A stretch of 64,000 bases of DNA from Scatavimonas merdigallinarum (GTDB lineage: Bacteria > Bacillota > Clostridia > Oscillospirales > Acutalibacteraceae): positions 50,655 to 114,654 of the forward strand of contig DVFW01000024.1 in the NCBI GenBank assembly GCA_018713055.1. Direction: 5' to 3'. The position numbers and the translations under genes are program-made. This document shows positions 1 through 9,288 of the stretch, piece by piece. Position 1 is the stretch's first letter. Each line of letters starts with the position of its first letter. The notes under the pieces are model-generated. The model was not told where the DNA came from. It ran no database searches and was given only the letters and a program-made list of their open reading frames with translations.

Positions 1-158
1 GCAACCTGGACAGCAAAACCAGCGCTGACGTTCTTGGCCTGCTTCAACGCACCAGCCGGGAATTCAACCAAACCCTGGTGATGATTACGCATAACAATGA
101 GATTGCCCAACTTGCCGACCGTATTGTTCGGATTGAGGATGGCAGGATTGTAAACTGA
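1..158 (+). CDS. ABC transporter ATP-binding protein, C-terminal end only
   Basis: The frame is open from base 3 to the TGA at 156-158 and gives about 51 residues of an ABC ATPase. It begins in the D-loop region (NLDSKTS) and contains the switch histidine in the motif MITHN, followed by the usual ADRIVRIEDGRI tail. The start lies outside the window. The permease begins 12 bases downstream behind a GAGGAGGTGGG ribosome site, so the two are one operon. The family is the MacB/LolD/BceA type that energises FtsX-like permeases. Substrate cannot be told from this fragment. Confidence 0.88.
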   Translation, partial: NLDSKTSADVLGLLQRTSREFNQTLVMITHNNEIAQLADRIVRIEDGRIVN

Positions 159-170
159 GGAGGTGGGAAA

Positions 171-2672
171 ATGACGCTGCCATTTGAAAACGATACCAGC
201 GCAATTATTAAGAAACTGACAAAAAGAAGCCTGAAAACCAATAAAAGGCGAAACTTTTTTATTGTCATGGCTATTATGCTTACGACCTTATTGATTGGGT
301 CTGTTTTCAGCATTGGCATGAGCCTTTTAGAATCTGTAAAAATGGAGCAAATACGCTTTGCGGGCACGATGGCGCACGCCGCAGTGGGGCATCCCACCGC
401 TTCACAGTTGAAACGGCTTCACACTTTGGATTATGTAAAAGCGGTTGGCACCGGCAACAGCGTCGGTTTTGTAAAGAATACGGTGGAAATGGGAAAAATC
501 AGTTTGACCCTGCACTATTTTGACCAAACCGAATGGGAAAAACTGCGCGCCCCCGCTTATGTGGATATACAGGGAAACTATCCTGAAAAAGAAAATGAAA
601 TCATGGTTTCTCTTTCCGTACTGAAACGGATGGGAATTGACGCCCCGTCTATTGATATGGAAATCCCCCTTGCTTACTATACAGACAGCGAAAACAAGGG
701 GGCGCTGATTCAGGAAACCTTCCGCTTGTCAGGATGGTTTACAAGTTATGCGTTTGTTCAATCAACCGATGCTGCGGATGTAATTTTTGTTTCGCAGGAA
801 CTATCACAAAGATATGGAAAAACTGTGGAAAAAGACGGCTCTGTGTCGCTTTTGTTTGCGGACGAATCGCGTGTTTCAGAATATTGCGACGCATTGGCGT
901 CTGATCTGGGGTTGTCAGAAGATCAGCCGGTTGCAGAAGTACAAATTTATAATACGGATGTGGGACGTGAAGTCACTACATTATTTTCTTTATGCGCTAT
1001 CGTGGTTTTCCTGATTTTTACAGGTTATCTGTTAATTTATAATGTCCTGTATATTTCTATCTCCCGTGACGTGCGGTTTTACGGGCTTCTTAAAACGCTT
1101 GGAGCAACGCCGAAACAGATTAAGCGAATTGTCATCAGGCAGATCATACGTCTTTGCCTTATTGGAATACCCGTTGGAATTATCCTCTCGCTGCTGCTTT
1201 CGCTGAGAATTGTTCCATTCTTTATTTCAGAACTTGGGGCCGTTTCTGCAAGTGAAGCAGTTGTGTCGTTTTCTCCGCTTATTTATGCAGGCGCGGTGGC
1301 CTTTCCGCTGCTTACGGCGCTATTAGGCGCGTCAAAACCAGCCAGAAAAGCGGCTAGCATTTCTCCCATAGAAGCACAGAAATATACGGAAGCGGCAGGT
1401 AAAATAAAAAACACCCGGTCATTTGTGCATGGAAAACCGTACAGGATGGCCTGGCGTACTGTCTTCCGGGATAAAAAACGTGCCGGCGTGGTATTACTCA
1501 GTTTGTTTTTAGGCGTAACGACATTTTTATCGATTACTACACTGGTATTTAGCATAGACGTCACAAACTATGTGGATTCCACCGTTGATAGTGATTTTGT
1601 ATTGGAAAACGAGGTATGGCCGGCGCAAAAGTTTGATGATTTCTTCACAGGACAGGCAGCGTCAATTCCTGGAGTGGAAAGCCTGCATACCACCACTTGG
1701 GGAAAAATAAGCATGGATTACTCGGACGCTTTCAGCGAATATATTTCCAATCATCCCAGACAGGAACAGATTGCCGGTTTAACACAACAAGATATCGCTG
1801 AAAATTTCAGCGGATTCATTCTTGGTGTTGACGGGGAAACGCTGGCAGACTATCGTGACACACTTGGCAATCCGGTTGATGTTGCGGCTTTTGAGCGTGG
1901 AGAAATTGCGCTGATTGCGACAGACAGTCCCGAATTATTCTCAAATATTCACGAGCTGACAATTTCACCACTTGATCGGGGTGAAAACGACAATGCCAAG
2001 CTCCAAAGAAAGAAAATAGCCCCCGGTGGCTTTGTTCCCTTCAACTATAAAGGTGTTGGGTCCGGCCTCTCGCCCACTGTGGTTGTGTCAAATACTGTGA
2101 TGCAAGAATGGTTTGGAAAGCCAACTGCAATGCGGCTTGACTTGAATGTTTCCAGCGATTATGAACAAAACGCTTTGATTGCACTAAAACGGATCATCGG
2201 AAATGATTCTGAAATCTCACTGACGTCAAAAATGGAAGCAATGGAAGAACTCAGCCGTGCAAAAATGGCCGTACTGGTTCTTGGCGGAAGTATTTCGCTT
2301 GTGATCGCTCTCATTGGAATTCTCAATTTTGTAAATATCATGTCGGTTAGCGTTATGGCCCGCAAACGTGAATTGGCAACGCTTGAATCCATTGGGATGA
2401 GCCGCAGGCAGATTCGGAACATGCTGATAAGCGAAGGGCTTTGCTATGCAGGTATCACGCTGCTTCTCGTTTTATCTGTCGGCAATCTCATTGCATACGG
2501 TGTTTTCAGACTGTTTCAGCAGCAAGTGAGCTTTGCAGTCTTTACCTATCCGTTTATTCCTGCGGCAATCATAGCTTTCACAATCCTGGCAGTTTGCTTT
2601 ATAACGCCTGAGAGAATGTATTGCTCTCTCAACAGGGAAACAATTGTAAACCGCCTGCGAGAAGCGGAGTAA
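171..2672 (+). CDS. FtsX-like ABC transporter permease (833 aa, two FtsX halves)
   Basis: Membrane subunit of a MacB/BceB-like (type VII) ABC system. One hydrophobic helix (about residues 29-50) is followed by a large extracytoplasmic domain (about 55-262), three helices (about 267-295, 325-345, 366-386), another helix (about 437-460), a second extracytoplasmic domain and three C-terminal helices (about 700-725, 757-779, 792-812). This duplicated arrangement is usual for 800-850 residue clostridial permeases. Such systems do mechanotransmission, lipoprotein or peptide export, or antimicrobial-peptide resistance. The partner ATPase lies directly upstream. No two-component system is visible inside the window, so the substrate stays open. 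The start follows a strong GAGGAGGTGGG site. Confidence 0.85.
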   Translation: MTLPFENDTSAIIKKLTKRSLKTNKRRNFFIVMAIMLTTLLIGSVFSIGMSLLESVKMEQIRFAGTMAHAAVGHPTASQLKRLHTLDYVKAVGTGNSVGFVKNTVEMGKISLTLHYFDQTEWEKLRAPAYVDIQGNYPEKENEIMVSLSVLKRMGIDAPSIDMEIPLAYYTDSENKGALIQETFRLSGWFTSYAFVQSTDAADVIFVSQELSQRYGKTVEKDGSVSLLFADESRVSEYCDALASDLGLSEDQPVAEVQIYNTDVGREVTTLFSLCAIVVFLIFTGYLLIYNVLYISISRDVRFYGLLKTLGATPKQIKRIVIRQIIRLCLIGIPVGIILSLLLSLRIVPFFISELGAVSASEAVVSFSPLIYAGAVAFPLLTALLGASKPARKAASISPIEAQKYTEAAGKIKNTRSFVHGKPYRMAWRTVFRDKKRAGVVLLSLFLGVTTFLSITTLVFSIDVTNYVDSTVDSDFVLENEVWPAQKFDDFFTGQAASIPGVESLHTTTWGKISMDYSDAFSEYISNHPRQEQIAGLTQQDIAENFSGFILGVDGETLADYRDTLGNPVDVAAFERGEIALIATDSPELFSNIHELTISPLDRGENDNAKLQRKKIAPGGFVPFNYKGVGSGLSPTVVVSNTVMQEWFGKPTAMRLDLNVSSDYEQNALIALKRIIGNDSEISLTSKMEAMEELSRAKMAVLVLGGSISLVIALIGILNFVNIMSVSVMARKRELATLESIGMSRRQIRNMLISEGLCYAGITLLLVLSVGNLIAYGVFRLFQQQVSFAVFTYPFIPAAIIAFTILAVCFITPERMYCSLNRETIVNRLREAE

Positions 2673-2827
2673 TGCCAGAAGCAATTATCAAACACGGGTC
2701 CACGGTATCTTTTCTTTACTAAAAAAGTAAATTTATAAATATAAATTTATCCAAAAACAGGTGCTTTACCAATGCAGAAAAAATCCAAATCCCTTTGAAA
2801 ATTGGAGGAGAAGCCTTAAACAAATCA

Positions 2828-2855
2828 AAACCGGCGTGTTAAGTCACGCCGGTTT
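2828..2855 (+). terminator. Hairpin after the ABC permease, probable terminator
   Basis: Perfect 11-bp inverted repeat (AAACCGGCGTG / CACGCCGGTTT) with a 6-base loop, 155 bases after the permease stop. No long T tract follows, so termination strength is uncertain. The rest of 2673-2920 is AT-rich non-coding sequence including a palindromic stretch near 2730-2752. Confidence 0.5.
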
Positions 2856-2920
2856 CTACCTGAAAACGATTTATTCCCTTATGAGACGCCGGCTATTTTG
2901 CATTTTCCCTTTATGGTTCA

Positions 2921-3748
2921 TTATAACGCTATCTCAACCGGCGTGTGTTTTTCATAAACTGTATAATGTGTAAACCCGCATTTTTTCAAAAGCGCATACC
3001 CCTCTTTTATCCCTTTGGCAAGATCTGCACAACGGTGCGCATCCGACCCGACTGTCACGTACCGTCCTCCCAGCTCTTTAAAGCGCCGTAAAACAATTTC
3101 CCCGGGCAGGGTTTGACCAATTTCCTGCCGCAGTCCGGAGGTATTGACCTCCAACGCTTTCCCGTTTTTGATAAGGGCGCGCAGGATTGCATCAATCTGC
3201 GCACTGTAATCGTTTAAATCCACATCCATCTTCCCATTTTTCTTAATATACCGCAGTGGATACGTAAGATGCGCAAGACTGTCAAAACCATTCCACTGCA
3301 CGCTGCACAAAAGCTCGTTAAAATAACGGGTCAATATATCGTGCACCGTATTTCTGTCATAACTAAGCCAGTAAAAATCGCGTTCCCCCTTTATATTATG
3401 CAGGGAACAAAGTACAAAATCGTACTCTGTAAGCGCCAACGCCTTTTGCGCCGCCGTAAGATCCTGCAAGGGCTCGCCAAGCTCTATTCCGCAATAGACG
3501 CGCAACCTGCCTTTGTATTGCTTTTGTGCATCGCGCACCTGCCGCACCGCCTGCGGCAGCAGAGCTTTAAAATCCCCAAATTCACTGCGATCCGGCTTTT
3601 CATACATGGGGACCTCACAGTGATCTGTAAAGGTAACGGCATACAAGCCAAGCCTTTCAGCTTGCGCACATATTGCATCGACAGAATCCTGCGCATCAAA
3701 CGAACAGTTGCTATGCACATGGCTGTCGCATATTGGAATCTGTTTCAT
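2921..3748 (-). CDS. PHP-domain histidinol-phosphatase-like protein
   Basis: PHP-superfamily metal-dependent phosphoesterase of 275 residues. The metal-binding signatures are visible: the N-terminal HVHSNCSF, TDHCE, the GIELGE segment, the SLHN segment and a C-terminal GSDAH. Length and motif order fit the HisK-type histidinol-phosphate phosphatases (Bacillota HisJ/HisK class). I chose the ATG at 3748, preceded on the minus strand by AAAGGA; the frame stays open upstream to 3937 but that part is low-complexity and lacks a domain. No other his gene is in the window, so a different phosphomonoester substrate is possible. It is transcribed divergently from the ACT-domain gene. Confidence 0.82.
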   Translation of the reverse strand: MKQIPICDSHVHSNCSFDAQDSVDAICAQAERLGLYAVTFTDHCEVPMYEKPDRSEFGDFKALLPQAVRQVRDAQKQYKGRLRVYCGIELGEPLQDLTAAQKALALTEYDFVLCSLHNIKGERDFYWLSYDRNTVHDILTRYFNELLCSVQWNGFDSLAHLTYPLRYIKKNGKMDVDLNDYSAQIDAILRALIKNGKALEVNTSGLRQEIGQTLPGEIVLRRFKELGGRYVTVGSDAHRCADLAKGIKEGYALLKKCGFTHYTVYEKHTPVEIAL

Positions 3749-3864
3749 TTTTATCACACATCCTTTGCGTTTTATTATAACATAAAGCCCCATCTCACAC
3801 AAGAAACGGCGGTTTCCGCTTATGGAAAACACAGCTGGAAATTTGGCAATTTCCCTGTTTTCTA

Positions 3865-3893
3865 TTGACACACGACAGGAAAAAGAAGATAAT
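3865..3893 (+). promoter_or_regulatory. Sigma-A-type promoter for the ACT/PFL pair
   Basis: TTGACA at 3865-3870, 17-base spacer, GATAAT at 3888-3893, 45 bases before the ACT-domain start codon. Confidence 0.6.
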
Positions 3894-3937
3894 ATTTTGC
3901 AAGAAAAAATTTCTATAAAATCGGAGGATATTTGCAT

Positions 3938-4207
3938 ATGCGCGCTTTTATTACCGTTATCGGCAAAGATACAGTCGGGATTCTTGCAAAGGTTTCACAA
4001 AAATGCGCCGAATCCGGCATAAATGTAATGGAGGTAACGCAGTCGGTACTGCAGGAAATGTTCGCTATGATCATGCTTGTAGACATTGCAAAAGCAACCG
4101 TTTCACTGGAAACTCTTTCCGATGAACTGGAAGCGCTCGGCAGTGAAATGGGATTAAAAATTCATGTAATGCATGAGGACATTTTCAACTCCATGCACAG
4201 AATCTAA
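3938..4207 (+). CDS. ACT domain-containing protein (UPF0237 family)
   Basis: Small 89-residue protein consisting of one ACT domain: the N-terminal strand RAFITVIGKDTVGILAKVS leads into the ACT helix, and the second half has the strand LKIHVMHEDIF. ACT domains are amino-acid or small-ligand sensors. Stand-alone versions of this size (UPF0237) are nearly always placed before a PFL/UPF0210 gene, as here (54 bases upstream). The start is the ATG at 3938, behind TCGGAGG; an in-frame TTG two codons upstream is less well placed. A regulatory role for the next gene product is inferred from neighbourhood only. Confidence 0.88.
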   Translation: MRAFITVIGKDTVGILAKVSQKCAESGINVMEVTQSVLQEMFAMIMLVDIAKATVSLETLSDELEALGSEMGLKIHVMHEDIFNSMHRI

Positions 4208-4261
4208 CACAGACCTGTTAAGCAACCGTTTTTATAACACGGAAGAAACACGGAGGTTTTT

Positions 4262-5620
4262 ATGATCAATTCCCATGATATATTGGAAACTATACAAATG
4301 ATAGACAACGAAAATCTGGACGTGCGTACAATTACGATGGGGATTTCCCTGCTGGACTGTATTGACAGCGACATAAGCAACGCATGCCAGAAAATTTACG
4401 ATAAAATTTGCCGCTACGCCAAAGATTTAGTAAAAACAGGGGATAATATCAGCAAGGAATATGGGATTCCGATTATACACAAGCGGATTTCCGTTACGCC
4501 GATTGCCATGATTGCGGCAGCTTGTCCCACGCATAATCCTGTAAAATTTGCCCATGCGCTTGAACAGGCAGCCAATGCAACGGGTGTGAACTTTATCGGC
4601 GGCTATACCGCGCTTGTACAAAAGGGCTTTGCCTCCGGCGATTATGCGTTGATACAAAGTATTCCGCAGGCGCTCGCAGAAACCGAACACGTATGTGCTT
4701 CGGTCAATATAGGCAGTACGAAAGCCGGCATCAATATGGACGCCGTTGCGAAAATGGGCCGGATTATTCAGCAAACGGCGCAGCAGACGGCGGACAGAGA
4801 TTGCATTGGCGCCGCAAAGCTGGTGGTTTTTTGCAACGCCCCGGAAGATAATCCGTTTATGGCTGGTGCTTTCCACGGCCCCGGCGAGCCGGACTGCGTA
4901 ATTAACGTGGGGGTTTCTGGCCCCGGGGTCGTGCGGGCGGTGCTTGCCAAAAACCCAAACTGCGACATTACCGCTGTTGCAGATTTGATCAAACGCACGG
5001 CGTTTAAAATTACGCGCACTGGCCAGCTGGTGGCGCGGGAAGCATCCAAGCGTCTTTGCGTACCGTTTGGAATCGTCGACCTTTCCCTTGCGCCCACACC
5101 AGCCGTAGGCGACAGCGTTGCCCATATTTTGGAGGAAATGGGGCTTGAAACCTGCGGTTGCCACGGCACCACCGCAGCACTGGCGCTTTTAAACGACGCG
5201 GTTAAAAAAGGGGGAACAATGGCCTCTTCCCACGTAGGCGGTCTTTCCGGCGCGTTTATTCCTGTAACGGAAGACGCAGGCATGATTGCAGCCGCGCAAT
5301 GCGGTTGCCTGTCTCTCAACAAACTGGAGGCCATGACAGCGGTCTGCTCTGTGGGGCTGGATATGATCAATATTCCCGGCGATACCCCCCCAGAGGTAAT
5401 ATCGGCTATTATTGCCGATGAAGCGGCTATTGGTATGGTCAATTCCAAAACGACAGCCGTCCGGCTGATTCCGGCAATCGGAAAAAAAGCGGGTGACACG
5501 CTTTACTTTGGCGGCCTGCTGGGCGGCGGCCCGGTTATGCCGGTCAACACGGCCTCCCCCGCAAAATTTATTGCAAGAGGCGGCAGAATTCCCGCGCCGC
5601 TGCAAAGCTTGAAAAACTAA
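4262..5620 (+). CDS. PFL family protein (UPF0210/DUF711)
   Basis: A 452-residue protein of the UPF0210/DUF711 family, which is distantly related to glycyl-radical (pyruvate formate-lyase-like) barrels but has no demonstrated reaction. Recognisable family segments are the N-terminal ILETIQMIDNENLDVRTITM, the glycine-rich AGAFHGPGEPDCVINVGVSGPG region (about residues 200-221), LSLAPTPAVGDSVA, and the C-terminal GGLLGGGPVMPVN. Full length for the family. It follows the ACT-domain gene with a clean CGGAGG site and probably shares its promoter. Function is unassigned. Confidence 0.88.
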   Translation: MINSHDILETIQMIDNENLDVRTITMGISLLDCIDSDISNACQKIYDKICRYAKDLVKTGDNISKEYGIPIIHKRISVTPIAMIAAACPTHNPVKFAHALEQAANATGVNFIGGYTALVQKGFASGDYALIQSIPQALAETEHVCASVNIGSTKAGINMDAVAKMGRIIQQTAQQTADRDCIGAAKLVVFCNAPEDNPFMAGAFHGPGEPDCVINVGVSGPGVVRAVLAKNPNCDITAVADLIKRTAFKITRTGQLVAREASKRLCVPFGIVDLSLAPTPAVGDSVAHILEEMGLETCGCHGTTAALALLNDAVKKGGTMASSHVGGLSGAFIPVTEDAGMIAAAQCGCLSLNKLEAMTAVCSVGLDMINIPGDTPPEVISAIIADEAAIGMVNSKTTAVRLIPAIGKKAGDTLYFGGLLGGGPVMPVNTASPAKFIARGGRIPAPLQSLKN

Positions 5621-5702
5621 GCTGTTTTTATATGTTTCCATCTCTGTTAGGTTATCTAAATTAGAAACTGCAATGTGTATTTTTTGTTGGCGGAATTGCA
5701 CA

Positions 5703-5731
5703 TTGTAAAATCAAAAAAACAGGAATATAAT
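5703..5731 (+). promoter_or_regulatory. Promoter of the V/A-type ATPase operon
   Basis: TTGTAA at 5703-5708, 17-base spacer, perfect TATAAT at 5726-5731. The -35 box lies inside the right arm of a CAATGTG/CACATTG inverted repeat (5671-5677 and 5699-5705), which could be an operator. Confidence 0.65.
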
Positions 5732-5803
5732 AGCAGCAGTTGGGCGTAAACTATATTTTATCAAACATTTTATCATATATGGAAGGATTGCGTGTTACGC
5801 CAG

Positions 5804-5826
5804 GGCGAGGGATACCGAACCTCGCC
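5804..5826 (+). other. Hairpin in the V/A-ATPase leader
   Basis: Stem GGCGAGG/CCTCGCC with a 9-base loop in the roughly 130-base untranslated leader. No T tract follows, so it looks like an mRNA-structuring element rather than a terminator. Confidence 0.35.
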
Positions 5827-5870
5827 TTTGATGTATATTGGATTTCCAGATTGCAGGGAGGGATTGCCTT

Positions 5871-6179
5871 ATGCAGGATATGATTGCAAAAATCGTTGAA
5901 ATGGATGAAAAAGCGCGGGAGCTTACAGCGCAGGCGCAGCGTGAGAAGGCTACGTCTGAACAGGATATTGTAAAAGCAAAAGAAAAAATTTACAATGATT
6001 TTATAGAGCGCGCAAGGCAAAGGATAAAGATAAATGAAAAAACAGAGCGTAAAATTGCGCAGGACCGCCTGGAAAACACGGCGCTTGCGCAGGAAGAATG
6101 CCTGCAGGCAATGGAGGCGCTGTATCAGCAAAACGGCGACCGCTGGATAGAGGAAATTGTAAAGCAGGTTTTACGCTGA
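5871..6179 (+). CDS. ntpF: V/A-type ATPase peripheral-stalk subunit (G/H-like coiled coil)
   Basis: A 102-residue, highly charged, almost entirely helical protein (Lys/Glu/Gln/Ala-rich from about residue 10 to 90) at the head of a complete V/A-ATPase operon. Position, size and coiled-coil composition fit the AhaH/NtpF subunit, which pairs with subunit E to form the peripheral stalk. Sequence identity in this family is low, so the call depends on context. The ATG at 5871 follows GCAGGGAGGG; an in-frame TTG at 5838 would put the ribosome site inside the gene. Confidence 0.7.
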   Translation: MQDMIAKIVEMDEKARELTAQAQREKATSEQDIVKAKEKIYNDFIERARQRIKINEKTERKIAQDRLENTALAQEECLQAMEALYQQNGDRWIEEIVKQVLR

Positions 6180-6224
6180 AGATTTTACTTTTTTTACACA
6201 GGACATGCGGAAAGGAGCGGTTTG

Positions 6225-7265
6225 ATGGCGATTGCATATGCTTCAAACGCAGTTTTATCCAAAGCAAGAGCGATGTATGGCAAGCGCCTGACAGAAAAAG
6301 ACTACGCCGGTCTGCTTGCCTGTACAAGCGTACCTGAGGTCTTATCCTATTTGAAAAACCATACAAAATACGCACCGCTTTTAAACAGCGTAAGCGAACG
6401 CGACGTACACCGCGGCCAGCTGGAACTGATTTTGCGCCAACAGCTGTTTTATGATTTTGCCTCTTTATGCCGGTATGAAATATCGGCAGGCGAGCATTTT
6501 TCACAGTATATTATTCTTCGCACGGAAATCAAACAGATCATGCACTTTTTGATGTTGCTAAACTCCGGAAAAGCCGAAGAATATCTGTACGCGCTGCCCA
6601 TGTATTTTAACAGCCATACCAACATTGACCTGAACGCCCTGGCAAAGGCCAAAACATACGCCGACTTTTTAAATACATTGGGAAACACACCTTATAAAAC
6701 GATCCTTACAAAATTTATTCCAAAAGAGCACAGCCAGCTTGACCTGCCTTCGATTGAAAACGCGCTGTATACGTATCTTTATACCGTTGTTTTTTCAATT
6801 ATTGATAAATATACACACGGCAGGCAAAAAAAAGAATTGCGCCATCTTTTTACCAGCAATATTGACCTGGTTAATTTTGTTCGTATTTTACGCCTTAAAA
6901 AGTATTACCATCTGAACAGCGACCTCATTAAACCTCAGCTTTTGCCATTTGGCACGCTGAGCGAAAAACATATTGCCGACATGTGCAACGCGCAGACCTC
7001 TAAAGAACTCTTTTCTATTATGCAGGGTACTATTGCAGGCAGAGCGATTTCTAAAATGGAGTATAATTATGCAGGTGAAATATCTGCAAGGGGCAGATAC
7101 AATCTGGGCCGGAAAAGCATTCGTTTTTCGACATACCCCACCGTTGTCATGATGTCCTACATTTTTCTGGAAGAAGCCGAACTTTCTAATGTTGTGAATA
7201 TTATTGAAGGGGTCCGGTACAAAATCGACCCGGAAGAGATCAAAAAGCTTTTGATTTACAGTTAG
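6225..7265 (+). CDS. ntpC: V/A-type ATPase subunit C (d-like)
   Basis: A 346-residue soluble helical protein matching the subunit C/AC39 family (AhaC, NtpC; eukaryotic d), the funnel that links the central stalk to the membrane rotor. The family's N-terminal segment is clear (AIAYASNAVLSKARAMYGK, then LTEKDYAGLL). The C-terminal region contains EEAELSNVVNIIEGVRYKI, typical of the third repeat. Length is normal. The ATG at 6225 follows AAAGGAG at 6211-6217; the TTG one codon upstream is less likely. Placing C before I and K differs from the Enterococcus ntp order. Confidence 0.9.
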   Translation: MAIAYASNAVLSKARAMYGKRLTEKDYAGLLACTSVPEVLSYLKNHTKYAPLLNSVSERDVHRGQLELILRQQLFYDFASLCRYEISAGEHFSQYIILRTEIKQIMHFLMLLNSGKAEEYLYALPMYFNSHTNIDLNALAKAKTYADFLNTLGNTPYKTILTKFIPKEHSQLDLPSIENALYTYLYTVVFSIIDKYTHGRQKKELRHLFTSNIDLVNFVRILRLKKYYHLNSDLIKPQLLPFGTLSEKHIADMCNAQTSKELFSIMQGTIAGRAISKMEYNYAGEISARGRYNLGRKSIRFSTYPTVVMMSYIFLEEAELSNVVNIIEGVRYKIDPEEIKKLLIYS

Positions 7266-7304
7266 CGGATTTTCCATTTTTCTGCAGTTAAGGGAGGGTA
7301 CAAA

Positions 7305-9242
7305 ATGGCAGTCGCACCAGTAAAATCTATCGGGATTATAGGACTGATGTCCGACCTCGACAAGGTAATAAGGGTGTGCGGGGATTCCCAGATTTTCCAT
7401 CCGGATGAAGCTTCCAACTTTTATTCGGACACAAAAAATTTCATACCGCTTACGGACCGAAATCCATACAGCGACCTTCTTGCAGACCTTAAGGAAATTC
7501 TGGATATGGCTGGCATCAGGCCGTCGCTTGTCGACATAAAACGTTTTCAGGCAAATGAAGCGCAGCTTTCCGAATACGTGGGGTTTTTAACGAGGGAACT
7601 CGGCTGCCTTCTTGCAAAGCAGGCAGAATGCGAGCAAAAAATTGAACAATGTAAACGAAGCATAGAAGAAACGTCGCACTTTCTTGGCATAGACCTGGAA
7701 ATGGATAAAATTTCCGCCTGCCGGTATGTAAAAACCACTTTTGGCAGGCTGCCAAAGGAAAGCTTTGAAAAGCTGAAAAATTACAGCAGCAATCCATATC
7801 TGGTTTTCTTTCCCTGTACTAGAGACGATACGCATTATTGGGGCGTATATATTGCGCCTATAGACCAAAGCGAAGAAATTGACCGGATTTTTTCGAACCT
7901 GTTTTTTGAACGTTATGATATCTCCGACATAGACAGCACGCCGGAACGGCATTATGTAAAGCTGAACAATGCGCTTGCCACATTACAAAAAGACTTGGAA
8001 AAGGCTACGGCAGAGGTAGAATTTTTCAAAGAATCGCAGCTTGGCATGTGTAATAAATATTACTCCAAGCTTTCCGCGCTTGACACCTGCTACAACATCA
8101 GGAAAAATGTCTTAAAATATCATAAAAGCTTTATTCTTGTCGGATGGATTCCACAGGAAGAGGAAAGCGGTTTTTTAAAAAAGCTAAACGCAATAAGCAG
8201 CGTAGAATGCACAGTCAGCGACGGTAAGGACGAACTTAAGCATTCCCCGCCGATCAAACTGAAAAACAATATTTTTACAAGGCCGTTTGAATTTTTTGTG
8301 GATATGTACGGCCTTCCCTGTTATAACGAAATTGACCCGACTGCTTTTGTCGCCATTACGTTCACTGTTCTGTTTGGGATTATGTTTGGCGATCTGGGAC
8401 AGGGTATCTGTGTTTCAATTGCAGGGTATCTCATGTGGAAACTTAAAAAACTGGCCGTAGGCAAAATTTTAGTCCCCTGCGGTATTTCCTCGGCAATATT
8501 TGGGTGTGCATACGGTTCTGTCTTTGGATATGAACACGCGCTTGACCCTGCTTATAAAGCGCTGGGTTTTGCAGAAAAGCCGTTTGAGGTTATGGAAAAC
8601 GCCATGACGCTGATTTTTGCCGCTGTCGCTATCGGCGTTACGCTTGTCTGTATATCCATGTTTTTAAACATGTATTCTTCTTTAAAGCGGCGCGATTTTG
8701 AAAACGGACTTTTTGGCGCAAGCGGGCTTGCGGGTTTTATCTTTTACGCTTCGCTGATCGGCGGCGCTGTAATACAGCTTGTATTTGGTTTGCCTGTTAT
8801 GAATTTGCCTTACGTGCTTTGCCTGATTATTCTTCCCTTAGTTTTAATTTTTCTGCGGGAACCACTTGGAAAGCTTGTTGCGAGAAAGAAAAACTGGAAA
8901 CCCGAAAGTTGGGGCGAATACTGCATGCAAAATGCCTTTGAGCTCTTAGAAACCCTTTTAAGCTATGTAACCAACACCATGTCGTTTCTGCGCGTGGGCG
9001 CGTTCGTCCTTGTACACGCCGGTATGATGCTGGTTGTCTTCACCCTTGCAGACCTTGGCATGAAGGCGCTGGGGATTCCCGGGTATGTTGTGATCGTCAT
9101 TCTTGGCAACATCTTTATTATGGCGCTTGAAGCGCTGCTTGTATGCATACAGGTATTGAGGCTTGAATTTTACGAAATGTTCAGCCGTTTTTATATTGGC
9201 GCAGGGCGAAAATTTGATCCTGTGCGGGTTAAGGAACCGTAA
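7305..9242 (+). CDS. ntpI: V/A-type ATPase subunit I (a-like membrane stator)
   Basis: Membrane stator subunit of 645 residues. The N-terminal half (about 1-330) is soluble with coiled-coil stretches; the C-terminal half carries about seven membrane helices starting near residue 340 (PTAFVAITFTVLFGIMFGDLGQG, a strong family signature) and ending with the FLRVGAFVLVHAGMM and MALEALLVCIQVLRLEFYEMFSRFY segments. The last two segments line the ion half-channels in the family. It follows subunit C by 39 bases. Ion specificity cannot be read from this subunit. Confidence 0.95.
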   Translation: MAVAPVKSIGIIGLMSDLDKVIRVCGDSQIFHPDEASNFYSDTKNFIPLTDRNPYSDLLADLKEILDMAGIRPSLVDIKRFQANEAQLSEYVGFLTRELGCLLAKQAECEQKIEQCKRSIEETSHFLGIDLEMDKISACRYVKTTFGRLPKESFEKLKNYSSNPYLVFFPCTRDDTHYWGVYIAPIDQSEEIDRIFSNLFFERYDISDIDSTPERHYVKLNNALATLQKDLEKATAEVEFFKESQLGMCNKYYSKLSALDTCYNIRKNVLKYHKSFILVGWIPQEEESGFLKKLNAISSVECTVSDGKDELKHSPPIKLKNNIFTRPFEFFVDMYGLPCYNEIDPTAFVAITFTVLFGIMFGDLGQGICVSIAGYLMWKLKKLAVGKILVPCGISSAIFGCAYGSVFGYEHALDPAYKALGFAEKPFEVMENAMTLIFAAVAIGVTLVCISMFLNMYSSLKRRDFENGLFGASGLAGFIFYASLIGGAVIQLVFGLPVMNLPYVLCLIILPLVLIFLREPLGKLVARKKNWKPESWGEYCMQNAFELLETLLSYVTNTMSFLRVGAFVLVHAGMMLVVFTLADLGMKALGIPGYVVIVILGNIFIMALEALLVCIQVLRLEFYEMFSRFYIGAGRKFDPVRVKEP

Positions 9243-9273
9243 ATTTGCAAATAAAAAACTTTTTGTTTTTTAG

Positions 9274-9288
9274 CCGCAGCTTCTGCGG
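9274..9288 (+). other. Intercistronic hairpin before the rotor-ring gene
   Basis: Perfect 6-bp stem CCGCAG/CTGCGG with a 3-base CTT loop in the 83-base gap between ntpI and ntpK. It may stabilise or segment the mRNA so that the ring subunit is made in excess. Confidence 0.35.

Noticed and set aside
2828..2946. Repeated CCGGCGTG element at 2831-2838 and 2939-2946, considered as a mobile-element end
   Set aside because: The first copy is explained by the hairpin and the second lies in the PHP coding sequence; there is no flanking duplication or transposase.
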